The notes below the pieces were generated by a model that saw only the letters and a program-made list of their open reading frames with translations, searched no databases and had not been told where the DNA came from. Source: Sordariomycetes sp. S80-01Y (Eukaryota > Ascomycota > Sordariomycetes). Taken from it: 64,000 nt of DNA. The stretch is taken from positions 1,736,001 to 1,800,000 of the forward strand of contig JAXQJY010000030.1 of NCBI GenBank assembly GCA_037042185.1. The letters run 5' to 3'. Made by a program: the position numbers and the translations under genes. Positions within the stretch are counted from its first letter, which is position 1. The number at the start of each line of letters is the position of its first letter. This document shows positions 23,033-34,900 of this stretch, in pieces.

Positions 23033-23063
23033 GGTGCGGTTGCGGTTGCGGTTGCTGTTGCTG
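23033..23063. repeat. Short GGTTGC tandem repeat
   Basis: Imperfect head-to-tail hexamers (GCGGTT repeated, then GCTGTT) form a short microsatellite in the intergenic region. Confidence 0.7.
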
Positions 23064-23740
23064 TCAGCCCCCCCTTTTTCCCTAGTACCGCCGCCGAGGC
23101 CGTCGTGTGAAAGCAACAGGCCTGACCGAGGGTGCTATCTAAGCTTCAGCGAGCCATTTGAAAAGTCAATCAACACGAGTTCACTGTCTTGAAGTTCCCA
23201 CTGGAAAGCTTCAGCGGAAAACGGCCGAGTGGTGTGTCCATGGCCGCCCCTGGGACGCCTGCTAGTCACTAGACATATCGTATCGCGAGCCTCTCCGATC
23301 ATCCCACTACTACTTATCACTCCTATGGTGCCAGGTAAGCATCTCGTACTCAGTCTTTAGTATCGGTGACTGGTCGATTCGCTGTGACCGGGAACGGCTC
23401 TGATCGGTGAGTATTCACTCCTGTGTGACTCTAGGGCATGCACACGAGGCCGTCATATCAAGCCGCTTTAACCAAGACAATTCATACGATCCATATGTAT
23501 TTCCAAACCCCTGTCCCAAAAGAAATAGACACCATAGCTACACTAAGGCACGCAGACTGCGTTCCTTTCAATCCCATCCTGGCCAGTATTATGCTAGATA
23601 TATAGTTCGCTCCAAAATCTCAAATTCCAACCGACTGCGAAGGCTTTCCTGGCGCCAGTAACTCATCCCATATTAGAAAGTGTTAGATGACCCAAATGCA
23701 ACAATATGTGAGTGAAGTAGGCTCAATAGAAGCGTTGGCT

Positions 23741-26700
23741 TTACAATTGACCAGAGAGGATGGCCTCGGTTGCTGGGATGAATTAGCATTTTGTTGGAAG
23801 AGACAGCCGGAACGTGACACTTACCGCTGTTGATGTATTGCCTCTTAGCGTCCAACGGCACACCAAAGCGTCCCTCAAGCTCCTGCTTAATGCCCTTCTT
23901 CGTAACCGTCATAAGATCAGCAGTCCGCAGAATCTCCTTGATCTCCGCCAGCAACGCATCGTCACTTGGCAAATCTGCTTGGTCTTCTCCAGGGAAGAAT
24001 TGTGACTGGCTGAATGTGCTCATACGAATGTTGTTCAAGCCAATCTCAGAGTTGGCCAGCGACATCCGCGAGTTGTTGCGCGTATCGTATGGGTTGTTGT
24101 TGTGGTGGGCGAAGCCAGTCGTCGAGCCAGGACGGCTAGGATAGTAAGGGTACTCGGAAACAACACCCTGGGCTTTGGTGCCGTAGCTGTAGCCCGAAAC
24201 CTCGGACTGGGTATCATCCTTGCCAGTCTGAGTCTCCCAGAGCTCCGCTTGGTAGTCCTCCCACTTCTTGCGGGGGATGGATGCAGGGTCGAATTTGCCT
24301 TCGTCGGTAATGACGACCTTCTTGCCCGACTCACCCGCAACGACACGCGTATTACCCCAGTTGAAGTCGTCCATGTTCCAGAACGAGTAGAGGGGGAGGG
24401 CGAAACTAAAGACGACGATGGCTAGAAGATACAGAATCATCCAGCCAACCATCTCCCACTTCCGGCGCAGAATGAAGATGATAGCTTGCAAACCGTAGAC
24501 TGCACCGAGGAGGATGAACGCCGTGATGGGCACCGTCGATGGGTTATCAATGACGCGGTAGATCAGGTAACCGATGTAGGCAACCGTCACAGGCTGGACA
24601 AGTGTCGAGAGCAAGTCCACAAAGACAATGAAGCGCATGCTGAAGCAGCAGAAGCCGCAAAGCTGAGACATCGGCAGAAGCTCGACCAGATTGTGCACCG
24701 TAGAGTTGATCCAGCGACGACGTTGGGACATGAAGACAGACCAGGAGTCAGGGGCGATGGTCCAAGCGTGTGCCGTAAAGATGTACTTGGTCTTATACTT
24801 AGGATGGAACTTGAGAAGCAGCGTGGTGAGGTAACGATCTTCACCGAGGTGCAGAAGGTTCTTCATGTGCAGTGTATCAACGCGGATAGCAGCATAGTTG
24901 TCGACGATTTCGCGGCTGACGAAGAGTGGCTTGCCAGTCTCCGCGGCGCGGATCCTGTACATGGAGAAACAACCGGGAAGACAAGTGACGGTACCGAACA
25001 GGCTTTCGAAGGCCTTGGCCAAATTGTGCGAAATCCAGTATTCGTAAACTTGAATCATGGTGATGAAGGACGCTTTGGCGTTGGTCAGCGCCGTCTCACC
25101 ACATACTGCGATAAGGCGAGTGTCGTTGAGGAATGCGGCAACCATGCGAGTGGCAGAGTCAGAAGCCACGACCGTGTCGGCATCGATTTGCAACATGAAC
25201 TCATAGAAGGTCGGGTTGACACCAATGATGTTCCGAATCTGGTGGTACATCTCGAGCTCGAGAGGACTCATGGCAAGGTTGTAGTGAACACGGTTGAGGA
25301 AGCGCATGAGAATCATCTGGGAGTCTCGCTTGCCACGGTTACCGGGACGAGACACCTCAGAAGGCTTTCCGACCTTGACGACGACCATGAAGGGGACAAT
25401 GTGACCTTGGACCTCGTACAGGCCGGAGTAGACCTTGCCCATGTTGTGCTGCTTGAGACCTTCACCGAGCGACTCGAAGCTGAGCGGCTCGGGATCCACG
25501 CTCTCGGACACTCCGAGAATGTCGAGGACAATTCGCGGAGTGGGCCTGTCGTTGCCTTGACCGATAATCATACCGTCACAGACGATGCAGAGGAGTTTGC
25601 GCTTATCATCGTACCGCATTCTAGCTGCGGAGTCGATAGCGCGACGGATCGATTCTTCGTCCTCCGTATAAGCCGGGATCTGACAAATGACGAACTTGTC
25701 GAGGTTTTCTGGCACGTTTTTACCACCAAATTGCAGGGCAGCGAAGAACTTGAACGCAATGACACATGCGAGCAGGATCGATATAGCCAGGACCAGGTAT
25801 TCAGCGAACTGACAGCGAGTAGAGTTTCGGGTGTCGACATTGCCAACGAAGAACAGGTAGTCGAGGCAGCGTTCCATGCGTTCCTTCTCGGCGGTATCAA
25901 GGGTGAGGGAGTTCCAGTATTGGGTGATATCTTCACCGCTCCTCAGCTGGAAAAGCTCCTCGACAGAGGGTGACATAAACCGCCTTAAATCTTGGTCTTT
26001 AGGCGGGTCTTCGCCCTCCTTCGGACCCCAGTGCAGCCCATCGGAAAGATACTCTGTCAAATCATAGACGCGACCATTGATGGAAGCGACAGACCGCCTT
26101 TTGTTGTTGCCTTCATTCTCTCCCTCGGCGAGCGTCTTTATGTACTGAGGAGAGTAGCCGACGGTTCCCTTCTTGAAATTGGCCTTCAGGATGGTCATCT
26201 GCTCGAGGTACCAGTCGTACCTCGGGTCCCCGGAGCCGTAGCGGAAGTCGTGGTAAACAGCGTTCTGCTCACGCAGCCTGTCGACCGTGATGACAGATCC
26301 GGAAAAGTTGGTGTTCTTGTAGTCAAGGGTGACCATCTCGTTGACCTTGCCATCCTTGCCTTGGCAAAGAGCCGAAACTTGAACAGGGAAAAGGTTGCTG
26401 ATATCCATGCCAGCGTAGTCGAGAAGCGTCTTGTCGGAAAGGTAAGGAGGGTAGTGATGAGGGATGAAGTCTCCGAGGTCAAAAACGTGGCCACGTATGG
26501 ACACGTAGGCGCCTTTGCTGCCCTCCTCGCCGTCGTAGGATGACATTTCGGCAGCGCTGTAGACGTACTGACGAGGGCAGATAAGCATAGGAAAGACGAC
26601 AATGAAGAAGACAGCAACGCCACACATCAGCCAGATGAGCAGGTTGATGGCCAACTTCTCCCTCCACGCCATGCGAACATCCTTGCGAGGCATGCGTCCG

Positions 26701-29477
26701 ATCCAGCGAATCAGGAAATCAGGGACAAACCAAGTGAAGAGGTAGACCATGAAGACCCACCGCTTGCGGCTCGAACTGTCCTTGTACTCCTCGACCTCTA
26801 CCATCGACTTTTCATTGCCACGCTCGGCCATTTGCTCGCGAGTGTCGAAGTTCTTGAACATATCACCCTGACCAAAGGCGGAAACTCCTGCCTCAGAACG
26901 GGTGTCGTCGCCGTTGAAGTACCCTCCGCGGTTCTTCTCGCCGTACATTAGCGGCGTGTTGCCCGAGGACACCAGCTGCTCCTTGGAAGCGGCAAAAGCA
27001 GACTGGTCGGCGCCAGGAGTCGGTCCGTCGCCAACCTCGGAGGTAGTCAGACCATAGCGGCCTGACGCTGACCCAGCTTCGCTAAGTTGTGCGATCTCAA
27101 GCCAGCAGCGCTCGCTAAGGAAAATACCAGTGGAACCAACATGAACCTCGTTCTGTGGCCAGCGCTTCTCCTCAATTATAACCTCGACACGCTCTCGCTC
27201 GCTGCCAACTAGCATCGTCTCGCCGTCAGTCAGTCCCAAGAACTCACTAAAGGGAAGGAATATGCTGAAGTCGGCGATTCTCAGCCTCTGGCTGATCTCG
27301 GCAATGCCAAATGTCTGCATCTGCGTGCGCACACACTTGCTGTCGAATTGGTTGGCGATGCGGCGATCATTGGGCTTGAGGCAGAAAACGAAGTAGGCGT
27401 TCATGTTGGGGTCGGCCAAGACCTTCTGGACATTATCCAGAGAAGACAAGAACTGCCCAGATGCACCCTGCTCCGAACCAGTCTTTGCAGATCCGGTTTG
27501 TGACGAGTCGCCAGCGTCACTGCCTTGCTCGACAGTTTCGAGTGCTCTCAACTGCTTGCGTCGGAAGGCGGCAGGGGCTGCTCTCCGTGTTGCCTTGCGA
27601 GAAACCACACTGGGGGCTCGTGTAGGCTTGGAGCTGATCGTGGCCTGCATGATGGTCGTCCGCTCATTGGGGTGCGTAACGGTCTTGAGCGCTTCTTGTC
27701 CAAAGAGCTTGGCAACAAACTCGCTCTTGCTACCCTTGATCATGTTCAAGATATCGCCAGAAATGATCTCACCGTTCTCTTCGATCAAGCCTCTGATGGG
27801 GTAATCGACCTCACCAGCGAAATGCTTCACAGTGAAAGTCGCAGCAGTGTTTTCGGTCATGAAGTTGCTGCCAGGCAGCTTGGCGTGTGCAGAGCCAACC
27901 TCCACAGCCGGGTTTTTGCCCTCGAACCGCTTCCTCAAGGACTCCAGAAGCTGCATGTCAGAGCGGTTCCTGCGGGTCTGGTCGTCCAGAATGCTCAAAA
28001 GACCGTTCCCGGGCTTCAGTAAAGCCTTGACGGCGTCGGTGTTGTCGAAGTAGCTGGTCGGGGGAACATCGACTTCCTCGGACTCCAAGAGCTCGGCCTT
28101 GCGGTCGAAGAAGTAGTGCAAAGACATATTGTAGACTGACTCTACAGCCGCATTGTTGAGCAGCTGATCCAACGAGGACATTGTTGAGGACTGCTGAGCA
28201 AACCCGGGGAAATCAACAATCGAGATAGTGTTGACGATGGACTCCTCATGAGCGCAAATTTTCTGGTTGACAGTCTCGATAATCCAAGCGACGAGCAAGG
28301 AATACAGAGTCCTCGCAAGCTCGTTGGCGTGAGCTCGCGAGCCCTGAGGGTCAAGCATGACCGTGACACGCTCCTTGTTGATGATCTTGCTCTTGTAGCC
28401 CATTGTTCGCTGCAAATCAAGGGCGTTTACTCCCAAGAAAGCAGCAATGATGCCAAGGGCATCCTTGTTCCGTACACCAGTGAAGGTGTTACCACCCTCG
28501 TGGGAGAACCCGCCGCTCTCGTTTCCTTGTGGGCGGGTGTCATTTTCTGTACCGAACTCGAGTTGTCCAATGTGAAGAATGGTTGCGAGAATCTGGCATA
28601 TCTCGGCAATCTCGCTGCGAGGGAACTCGAGTTTCCTCAAAGCGTTCTTGAAAACTTGGAAGCCCTCGGCATCGTCGATCCCAACCTTAAGCTGTGTCGG
28701 ATGCCCGAGGTACTTCCAGCGCTGGTCCCTGGAGCCAGTGGTGCTGTTGGTCTCCAGGCCTAGATGCGACTTCTCGGCAGCACTCGTTCCAGCGAGAAGG
28801 TAGTAAAGAGCATGGAAATTACGCTCTCCAGTGGGAACATCCGTAACACGGCTTCTCTCGAAGCGATGGTCCAAAAGCTTTCCACCGATCAACGTAGGGT
28901 TGGTCGTGGCAGATGTATCATATTGCAATTCGTAGAAAAGGCCGGCTTTGGAGGCTGTGGGAGTCGTCGCGGTCTTGGTCGTTGTCAGAGTGTCGAAAAC
29001 GTAGGTCGCGAGCGAAAGCTTAGTGGACAAGGGAGTGGACGACTTGTTCAAGACGGCCGTTAAAAAGTGGTTTCGTAGCGTAGATTTGCCAGAACCAGAT
29101 TCACCACTGGAAAAAATCGTCAGCTCTTCGCATCCCTCCAAGCAATCAAGGATCACCTGTACTCACAGAAACACGACTGCTTGGCTTTCCGTGCGGTGAC
29201 CGAGCCTTAGCCATGCCCGATCAGCCAGATCTTCAGCACCGGCTTGGGCGCTTCCCTCCTTGCCACCCTCCGGCCCTCTAGTCGAAGAAGTGTACGTGTT
29301 GAGCGAAATGAGAGCATGCGATGACAACTTCGCGGTCGGATGAGAAACATGGAATCGACTGGCGAGATGGCCTGTCAGGTGCGTGTCGGACTGGAGATGG
29401 GCTGGGAGCGAGGGCAGAGAGGGCTGATTATGGGCGCCCCCCGCGTTGCCGCCAAACGAAGGTAGGTTGAGAGCCAT
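23741..29477 (-). CDS. csmA: Class V chitin synthase with N-terminal myosin motor-like domain (CsmA/ChsV)
   Basis: Three exons (29477-29167, 29106-23825, 23772-23741) separated by 60- and 52-nt introns encode 1874 residues. The start [10 protein letters not shown] and the [19 protein letters not shown] segment match class V enzymes. Exon 2 restores the myosin P-loop GESGSGKS at residues 105-112. The myosin head-like domain covers roughly residues 30-780. Two membrane helices (about 890 and 920), a cytochrome b5-like domain (about 950-1060) and the chitin synthase 2 catalytic region follow, with [33 protein letters not shown] and QRRRW at 1565-1569. More helices come next, then a C-terminal DEK domain ending [13 protein letters not shown]. 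Products of this class polymerise chitin at hyphal tips and septa and bind actin through the motor. The gene faces the class VII gene upstream. Confidence 0.97.
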
Positions 29478-31934
29478 GATGGCAAAAATGCCACAGGCTG
29501 GCTTCTCTCACGTGCTGGAAACAGTGAATCCGTGCCGTCCTGTGTGTTGTTCTTTGTGTTGTCGGGAGTATCTGGCGAGGATCGAGGGCGTCGCGACGAA
29601 ATCAGGCTTTCGAAGCGAAGATTAGAAGATTTGTGATGAACCGAACAAACAACAAGCGAGAGAAGATGGAAATTATCCAAGAAACGAGTGTACAGGGAAA
29701 GAGGAGGAGTCGGAAATGGAGGAACACGGGAGAATGGATGTGCGTTGGGTGTCTTGACGGGAGCTGGTGAGAGTCTCGGGACGGGGGTGGTTTGTTTTCT
29801 TGCTCCAGCGGCACTGGGCTGTCAAGCACTCTGACACTGTGAGAGAGGTGCACAGTACGAGGTCCCGGCCTAGGGACTGGGGCGCAGACCTGAGTGGAGC
29901 GGAATTCGTGCCACAGGGGATGCACGCGCTTTCGCCGGACACGAGGTCGAGGTCTGCCTATTCCCTGCGTAGACGCCAATCGGCGCACTGTATTTTAGGT
30001 GTCAGGGGTAGACTGCTCAGGGGATCATCGTCCAGTCGTGGACAACTGATGCCCGGTGTTTGAAGAAAGCTCTTCATATCTGATTTGACCATGACCAGTT
30101 CATGCCTATGCGCGTCAAGGGCGAAACAAGTCCCAACGCGCTTGCTGTCCCTTGCCTCATTCCAGCAGGCAAAAGCAGAAAACCGAGACAGCGGCTGGAG
30201 GGTGGGCATCAAGGAGGGTTGCGATCGAGAATCGGGCTTGGCTCGAGATGGTGGTGCAGTGCAGATCTCCTCAGCAACGGCCTGAGAGAAACAAGCCCGG
30301 GAAGCATGGAAATTGCCAGCTGATCGGTGCCAACAACGCCAGATTCTTGCCTGTCGCTCCGTCAGACGCCAGACATGTTCGCTGTCATCATTCGTGACCA
30401 TCCCCATCCACCATAGTTGATGAGCATTACCATAGCTCCTGGTGCATCTCACGACATCCTAAGCTGTTTTTAGACTCGGGGGCCACTAGCCTTGTTGGGC
30501 TCTAGCGGGTCAGGTTCTCGAACTTCCGCCGGAGTCTCGCGATGCTTGGCATGCTTGCGCCCCCGGCAGTCCATAAATTTTCAGCATCTCCATTGTTTCT
30601 CCCCAGAGTGGGTGCAGCCTTGGCTGCTGTCGCTCCTGAGGAACCGACCGCTTACCAACTTGGACGGATATGGATGAGCCTCACTGACATCATGAAGGAT
30701 GTCAAGTTGATGTGAGCTGCCGACTTGTGAAAGAAAGGGGCTCAGGCTCGCGTTCCACATGGCTTGCAGGCTGGCTACGAGCGTAAACATTGCAAAGCAC
30801 ATTCTCACCCGCTCGGTGCTTCGACTTGCTTTTCTCCCGAGCCGTGTTTCACATATTCTCGATGATCTGTTCACTCAAGTCGCCAACTCCTTGTCGAGAT
30901 GGAATTCGAACAATCACAGCCTCGTGAGCAGCAAAGCGAGATGGAGTTGGCTTTGCATTCTGCCAGACGATTCGAGAATCACAAGCCTGCGGAGATCGGC
31001 AACAAAGTTTTTTTTACGAGGCACATGCTTCGCGAGGTCGTTGATGATATGTCAAGCCAAAACCTCGTATTCCGTAGCACCGCCCGCTGCCCCTACAGTG
31101 CGCGTGTCGCGTCCGAAGTGGGAGGGCCACCTGCACTGTGTCCGCCCGAATCATGATCCTGGGCCAATTTCAGGGTCCTCTGCCTCAGCACCACAGCTCC
31201 TTGGGCCTTCCCTTCATGATGTGAAGATTCGCAGACATCATTTGTTTTCATAAGATCCATAGTGTAGTGGTTAGACAAGAAAAAAAAGATCGTTCTGAGC
31301 AGTGCTGACATGGCTGCCGTCCTGCCTCAGCTTCACCATCTGCAGTCACTCTCCCCCATGAGACAGTCGCTGATTGCCAAGGCACAGTTCGGCTCGAGCG
31401 TAACTCATCCCCCCTGCCCCTGGTCCCACCCTTTCGATCCAGCCCAGGCCGCTGCATCGACCCTATTGTTATGGTCGGCGTCGCCCGAAGCCTCGCACAG
31501 TGCAACTGCCCAGGGCAAGCGCCAGTGCAGGTGCCTCTCTGGCCGACAACACCCAAACATCCCATCTCGACTGTGTTTGTCGCCCATTTCGTCCTCCTCA
31601 TTTCTCGACGCTTCATTCTACCATTCGCTTCTCTTGGAGCCTGCCTCACTCGCTTCGGCACGGTTTCCTGATTCTATCGCTTCTGTTCCTTGGATCCTTT
31701 CCTACGAGGAGTTGATTTCGTAGCGTTGCCCAGCGACTGCTGCTCGCCAACTGATTCGACGGCCAACAGCAAGCCCTGCGTTCAAGACGAATCGGCTAGG
31801 ACCACATCAGACAGCAAGACTTCCCGTGCTGACTTTGACGAGACGTTTCCGGATATCTATAACATAACACATCCGCACCTGAAAGATATCGGTGATTGTC
31901 CCTTGAGGACATCACTGACGCGACAACCGTCAAC
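29478..31934. promoter_or_regulatory. Shared divergent promoter region of class V and class VII chitin synthases
   Basis: The 2.46 kb between the two start codons has no convincing gene. Frames here run on both strands with no domain content. Stretches next to each start are leader-like (purine-rich on the plus strand near 29,640-29,720; CT-rich near 31,560-31,700). It presumably carries long 5' UTRs and joint regulatory sites. A tRNA-like fragment near 31,256 is listed separately. Confidence 0.65.
31256..31274 (+). other. tRNA 5'-part fragment (A-box) relic
   Basis: The 19 bases from 31256 read as the acceptor 5' strand and D-arm of a fungal Glu/Gln-type tRNA. The embedded TAGTGTAGTGG fits the RNA polymerase III A-box consensus. 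An A-rich run (about 31275-31290) follows in place of the anticodon arm, and no matching T-arm or 3' acceptor strand was found downstream. It is therefore at most a truncated copy, perhaps a SINE-like or retro-inserted remnant. Chance resemblance cannot be excluded. Confidence 0.35.
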
Positions 31935-34900
31935 ATGGCGCACCGGAATTCCATGTTTTCGATGACTTCCGAGTCCTATCGACCGCCTCAACATGGCGGC
32001 CCGCAAACCGCACAGACCTCGACGACTACCCTTCTCAACGCGGTTCACAACATCTACCTTTCTTCGCAACCGCACGAGCTTGAGGCTAGCACCAGCCTCG
32101 TGGTCAACACCTGGCTGACAGCTGTTCAGTCCGGCCCTACTGTGGACGCCACCCTCGCATCACGGGCCTGGGAGCATGCCAGGCGTCGTGCTGAAGATGG
32201 TTGCATTGTCCTTGGGTTCGTCTTTCGTGCCATCAGTCGTTCGCTCTTCACCTGGCTAATACTATTTGCAGATCACTGCATGAGTCGACACCGTCCGTGC
32301 TAGTCCCGTTCCTCTCGAGCTTCCCCTTCGCGATCCCCTCCTCCGTATTCAAAGCCCTCGATGTGGTTCGACCTTTCATCCGATGCGTCACGCCCCACAA
32401 TCCTTCACTTCCTCGAGAGGTGGCTCTCGGAGTTTCTCTGACCTTGTCTCTGACTGGCAACTTCGCCGGTGCTTCTTTGTCGCTCTCTCAGGGTGGCATC
32501 GACACGGAGAAGGGTCTTCTGAGCATACCCGAAGAAGCTGGATATCGCGCCTTCGACGTCTTCTACTACCTCCTGACCGCCGCATCGACACCTGCCGAGC
32601 GTGAGTTCTTGGGTCTCAAGCACCCCTCCCAATACACCCTTCTGGCACGCTCTGGCAGCTACGACACACCTTCATACCTCCCCACCGCCGATGATGCGGC
32701 AGCGGCGGACGATTTCCGCCAGGCTTTGAAAGATGTTGGTATCAAAGGCGCATCCCATAGAAACTTCATCTCAACCTTGGCTGGTTTGCTGAAGTTGGGC
32801 AACACTTTAGACTACAACCTTGACTCTGATGCACTCGAGGAGATGTGCGAGGATGTCAGCGGGCTTCTGGGTATGGAGCCCGAGGTTCTGATCGAGAAGT
32901 GCAGCACTGAGGATCGCCGGACGTTGGTTGGTGGGCTGTACGAGTCTTTGGTCGACTGGGTCATTTCTAAGGCCAACGAGGCTATTTCGGCGCAGATCGC
33001 TCGCATCAGGGAAGGAGAAGAGACGCTTTCGGGCCACAACCAGAGCTCAGCTGGCTCTATCGATGACAACGAGGACACTGTCTCCTTGACCGTCGTTGAG
33101 ATTCCTGATCCGACACTGGCAAAGGCCCTGGCCATGCGCTCTGTATTCGACGACAGCCAGGGCATCAATGCTGAGATCATGCAAGATGGCTTCGAAGTGT
33201 CGCCTGCTGGTTCTTCTGTCCTCAGAGAGATGCAGCAGGCTGTCTCCGAAGTCGCTCCTGACTTGGGCATCATGACCGGCCCATCGGGTAAGCAAAGGCA
33301 GTACGAACTCGAGAAGAGGGAGGTCGTACTCGAGAAGGTGGCATATGCGGCAGACGAGGATGCTTTTGTTAAGAAGCTCCTATTTCCCATTGAGGGCGAA
33401 GGCATCAACTTAGGCAGAGCAGGCCGCTTCGACCTTCCAAGTATGTTCAGCTCCAGCCGCGTGTGGTACCATCTTTCGATCCACCCGACGGACGACTCGC
33501 CGGCGAGCTTGGCGACACTTCCTTCCACCACCTCCTCCTGGTCTGCCGGAACCGTATCCCGCCAGCTGCGCTCATGGCGACTTCCTGAGTGGGCTAATCG
33601 GCGCAATCGTCACCTCGATTTCACCGCCGATTTCGATGTTGATGAGTTTACGAAGCGATACAGCTCCCTTGGATGCCAAGATGGCAAGGATGGTATCGAA
33701 AGCTGGATGCTCGAGCGCGGCTGGAGTAATGGAGAGGTCTTCATCGGAAACGAGCGTGTCTGGATCCGTGAAGGTGCCTGGTGGGAGGCTGAGAGCAGTC
33801 TCGATCAGCAACCCACGGGCGGCATGGCAGCTCCTGAGAACCCCTTCATGACAGGCTTCGATACTGGGTACTCTGCGAACGGCAGCGGCTACTTTCCTCA
33901 CCCGCCCGCCACCGAGAACGGCTTCAATGATAGCAATGTCAACCTCATGCACAACCGCAACTTCAGCCAGGGCAATCTCAGCATGGTGACCAAGAGCCAG
34001 GCAGGCTTTGGAGGGGCCGCTTCTGTCGCCCCTACAGCAGCTTTGGGTAACGGTGGAGACTACGGTCTCGGGAACAAGGGCGATACCTACAAGGGCGACA
34101 TCTTCTACAATGAAGCCGGCGAGTTTACCGGCATGATCGACCCTGAGGTGGCCCGTAACAAGAAATTTGAGACCAAGGAGCTTCCCCTTCGCCGTCGTGC
34201 TTGGGCTGCTTTCACCTGGTGCCTTACTTTCTGGATTCCCTCCTTTTTGCTGCGCTATATTGGCCGCATGAAGCGACCTGATGTGCGTATGGCTTGGAGA
34301 GAAAAGGTTGTGATTGTCTTCCTCATCTTCCTGCTCAACGCTGCTATCGTCTTTTGGATTGTTGGTTTCGGTCTGCTTCTCTGCCCCAACTTCGATAAGG
34401 CTTGGACAAGAAAACAAGTCGCTACTCATCAGGGCGGCAATGACTACTGGGTCAGCATCCGCGGCAAGGTCTATGACCTCTCTGACTTCTGGAAGCGCCA
34501 ACACAGTGACACCGACGACAAGACAACCGCGTCTGCTATGGAACCCTTGGCCGGTCTGGACATGGACCGGTACTTCCCGATCCCAATGCATCTGGCGTGC
34601 CAGGGCTTGGGTCTGGATGAGACATACAGGCTCGAGTACAACGGTACCAACACACCCGAATTCTCCACGGCCATTCACACGTCTGGCTACTGGCAAGGCA
34701 ATTCCAGGAGTGAGCTCAGCAAGGAGAGGTGGTACTACGAGAATTTCGAGCCAACCATCAAGGAATTCTACCACGGCGATCTTGTCTACAAGTCGCACGA
34801 GGTCAAGAGCCAGGGCAAGAACAACCAGTACATGTGGGCACGAGTGGGCAACAAGATCTACGACCTTGAAGACTACTTCTACACCGTCGAGCGTAACCAA

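Larger units (their letters stand above)
22833..23740. other. Intergenic between the hypothetical gene and class V chitin synthase
   Basis: About 0.9 kb. It holds the promoter of the small hypothetical gene, with an ATG-trinucleotide repeat and a GGTTGC repeat listed separately, and the 3' UTR of the chitin synthase gene. No further gene is seen. Confidence 0.5.

Noticed and set aside
24486-25973. 495-codon plus-strand frame opposite the class V chitin synthase
   Set aside because: It is the antisense shadow of a well-supported gene, caused by codon bias; the residues are low in hydrophobic core patterns and no domain is seen.
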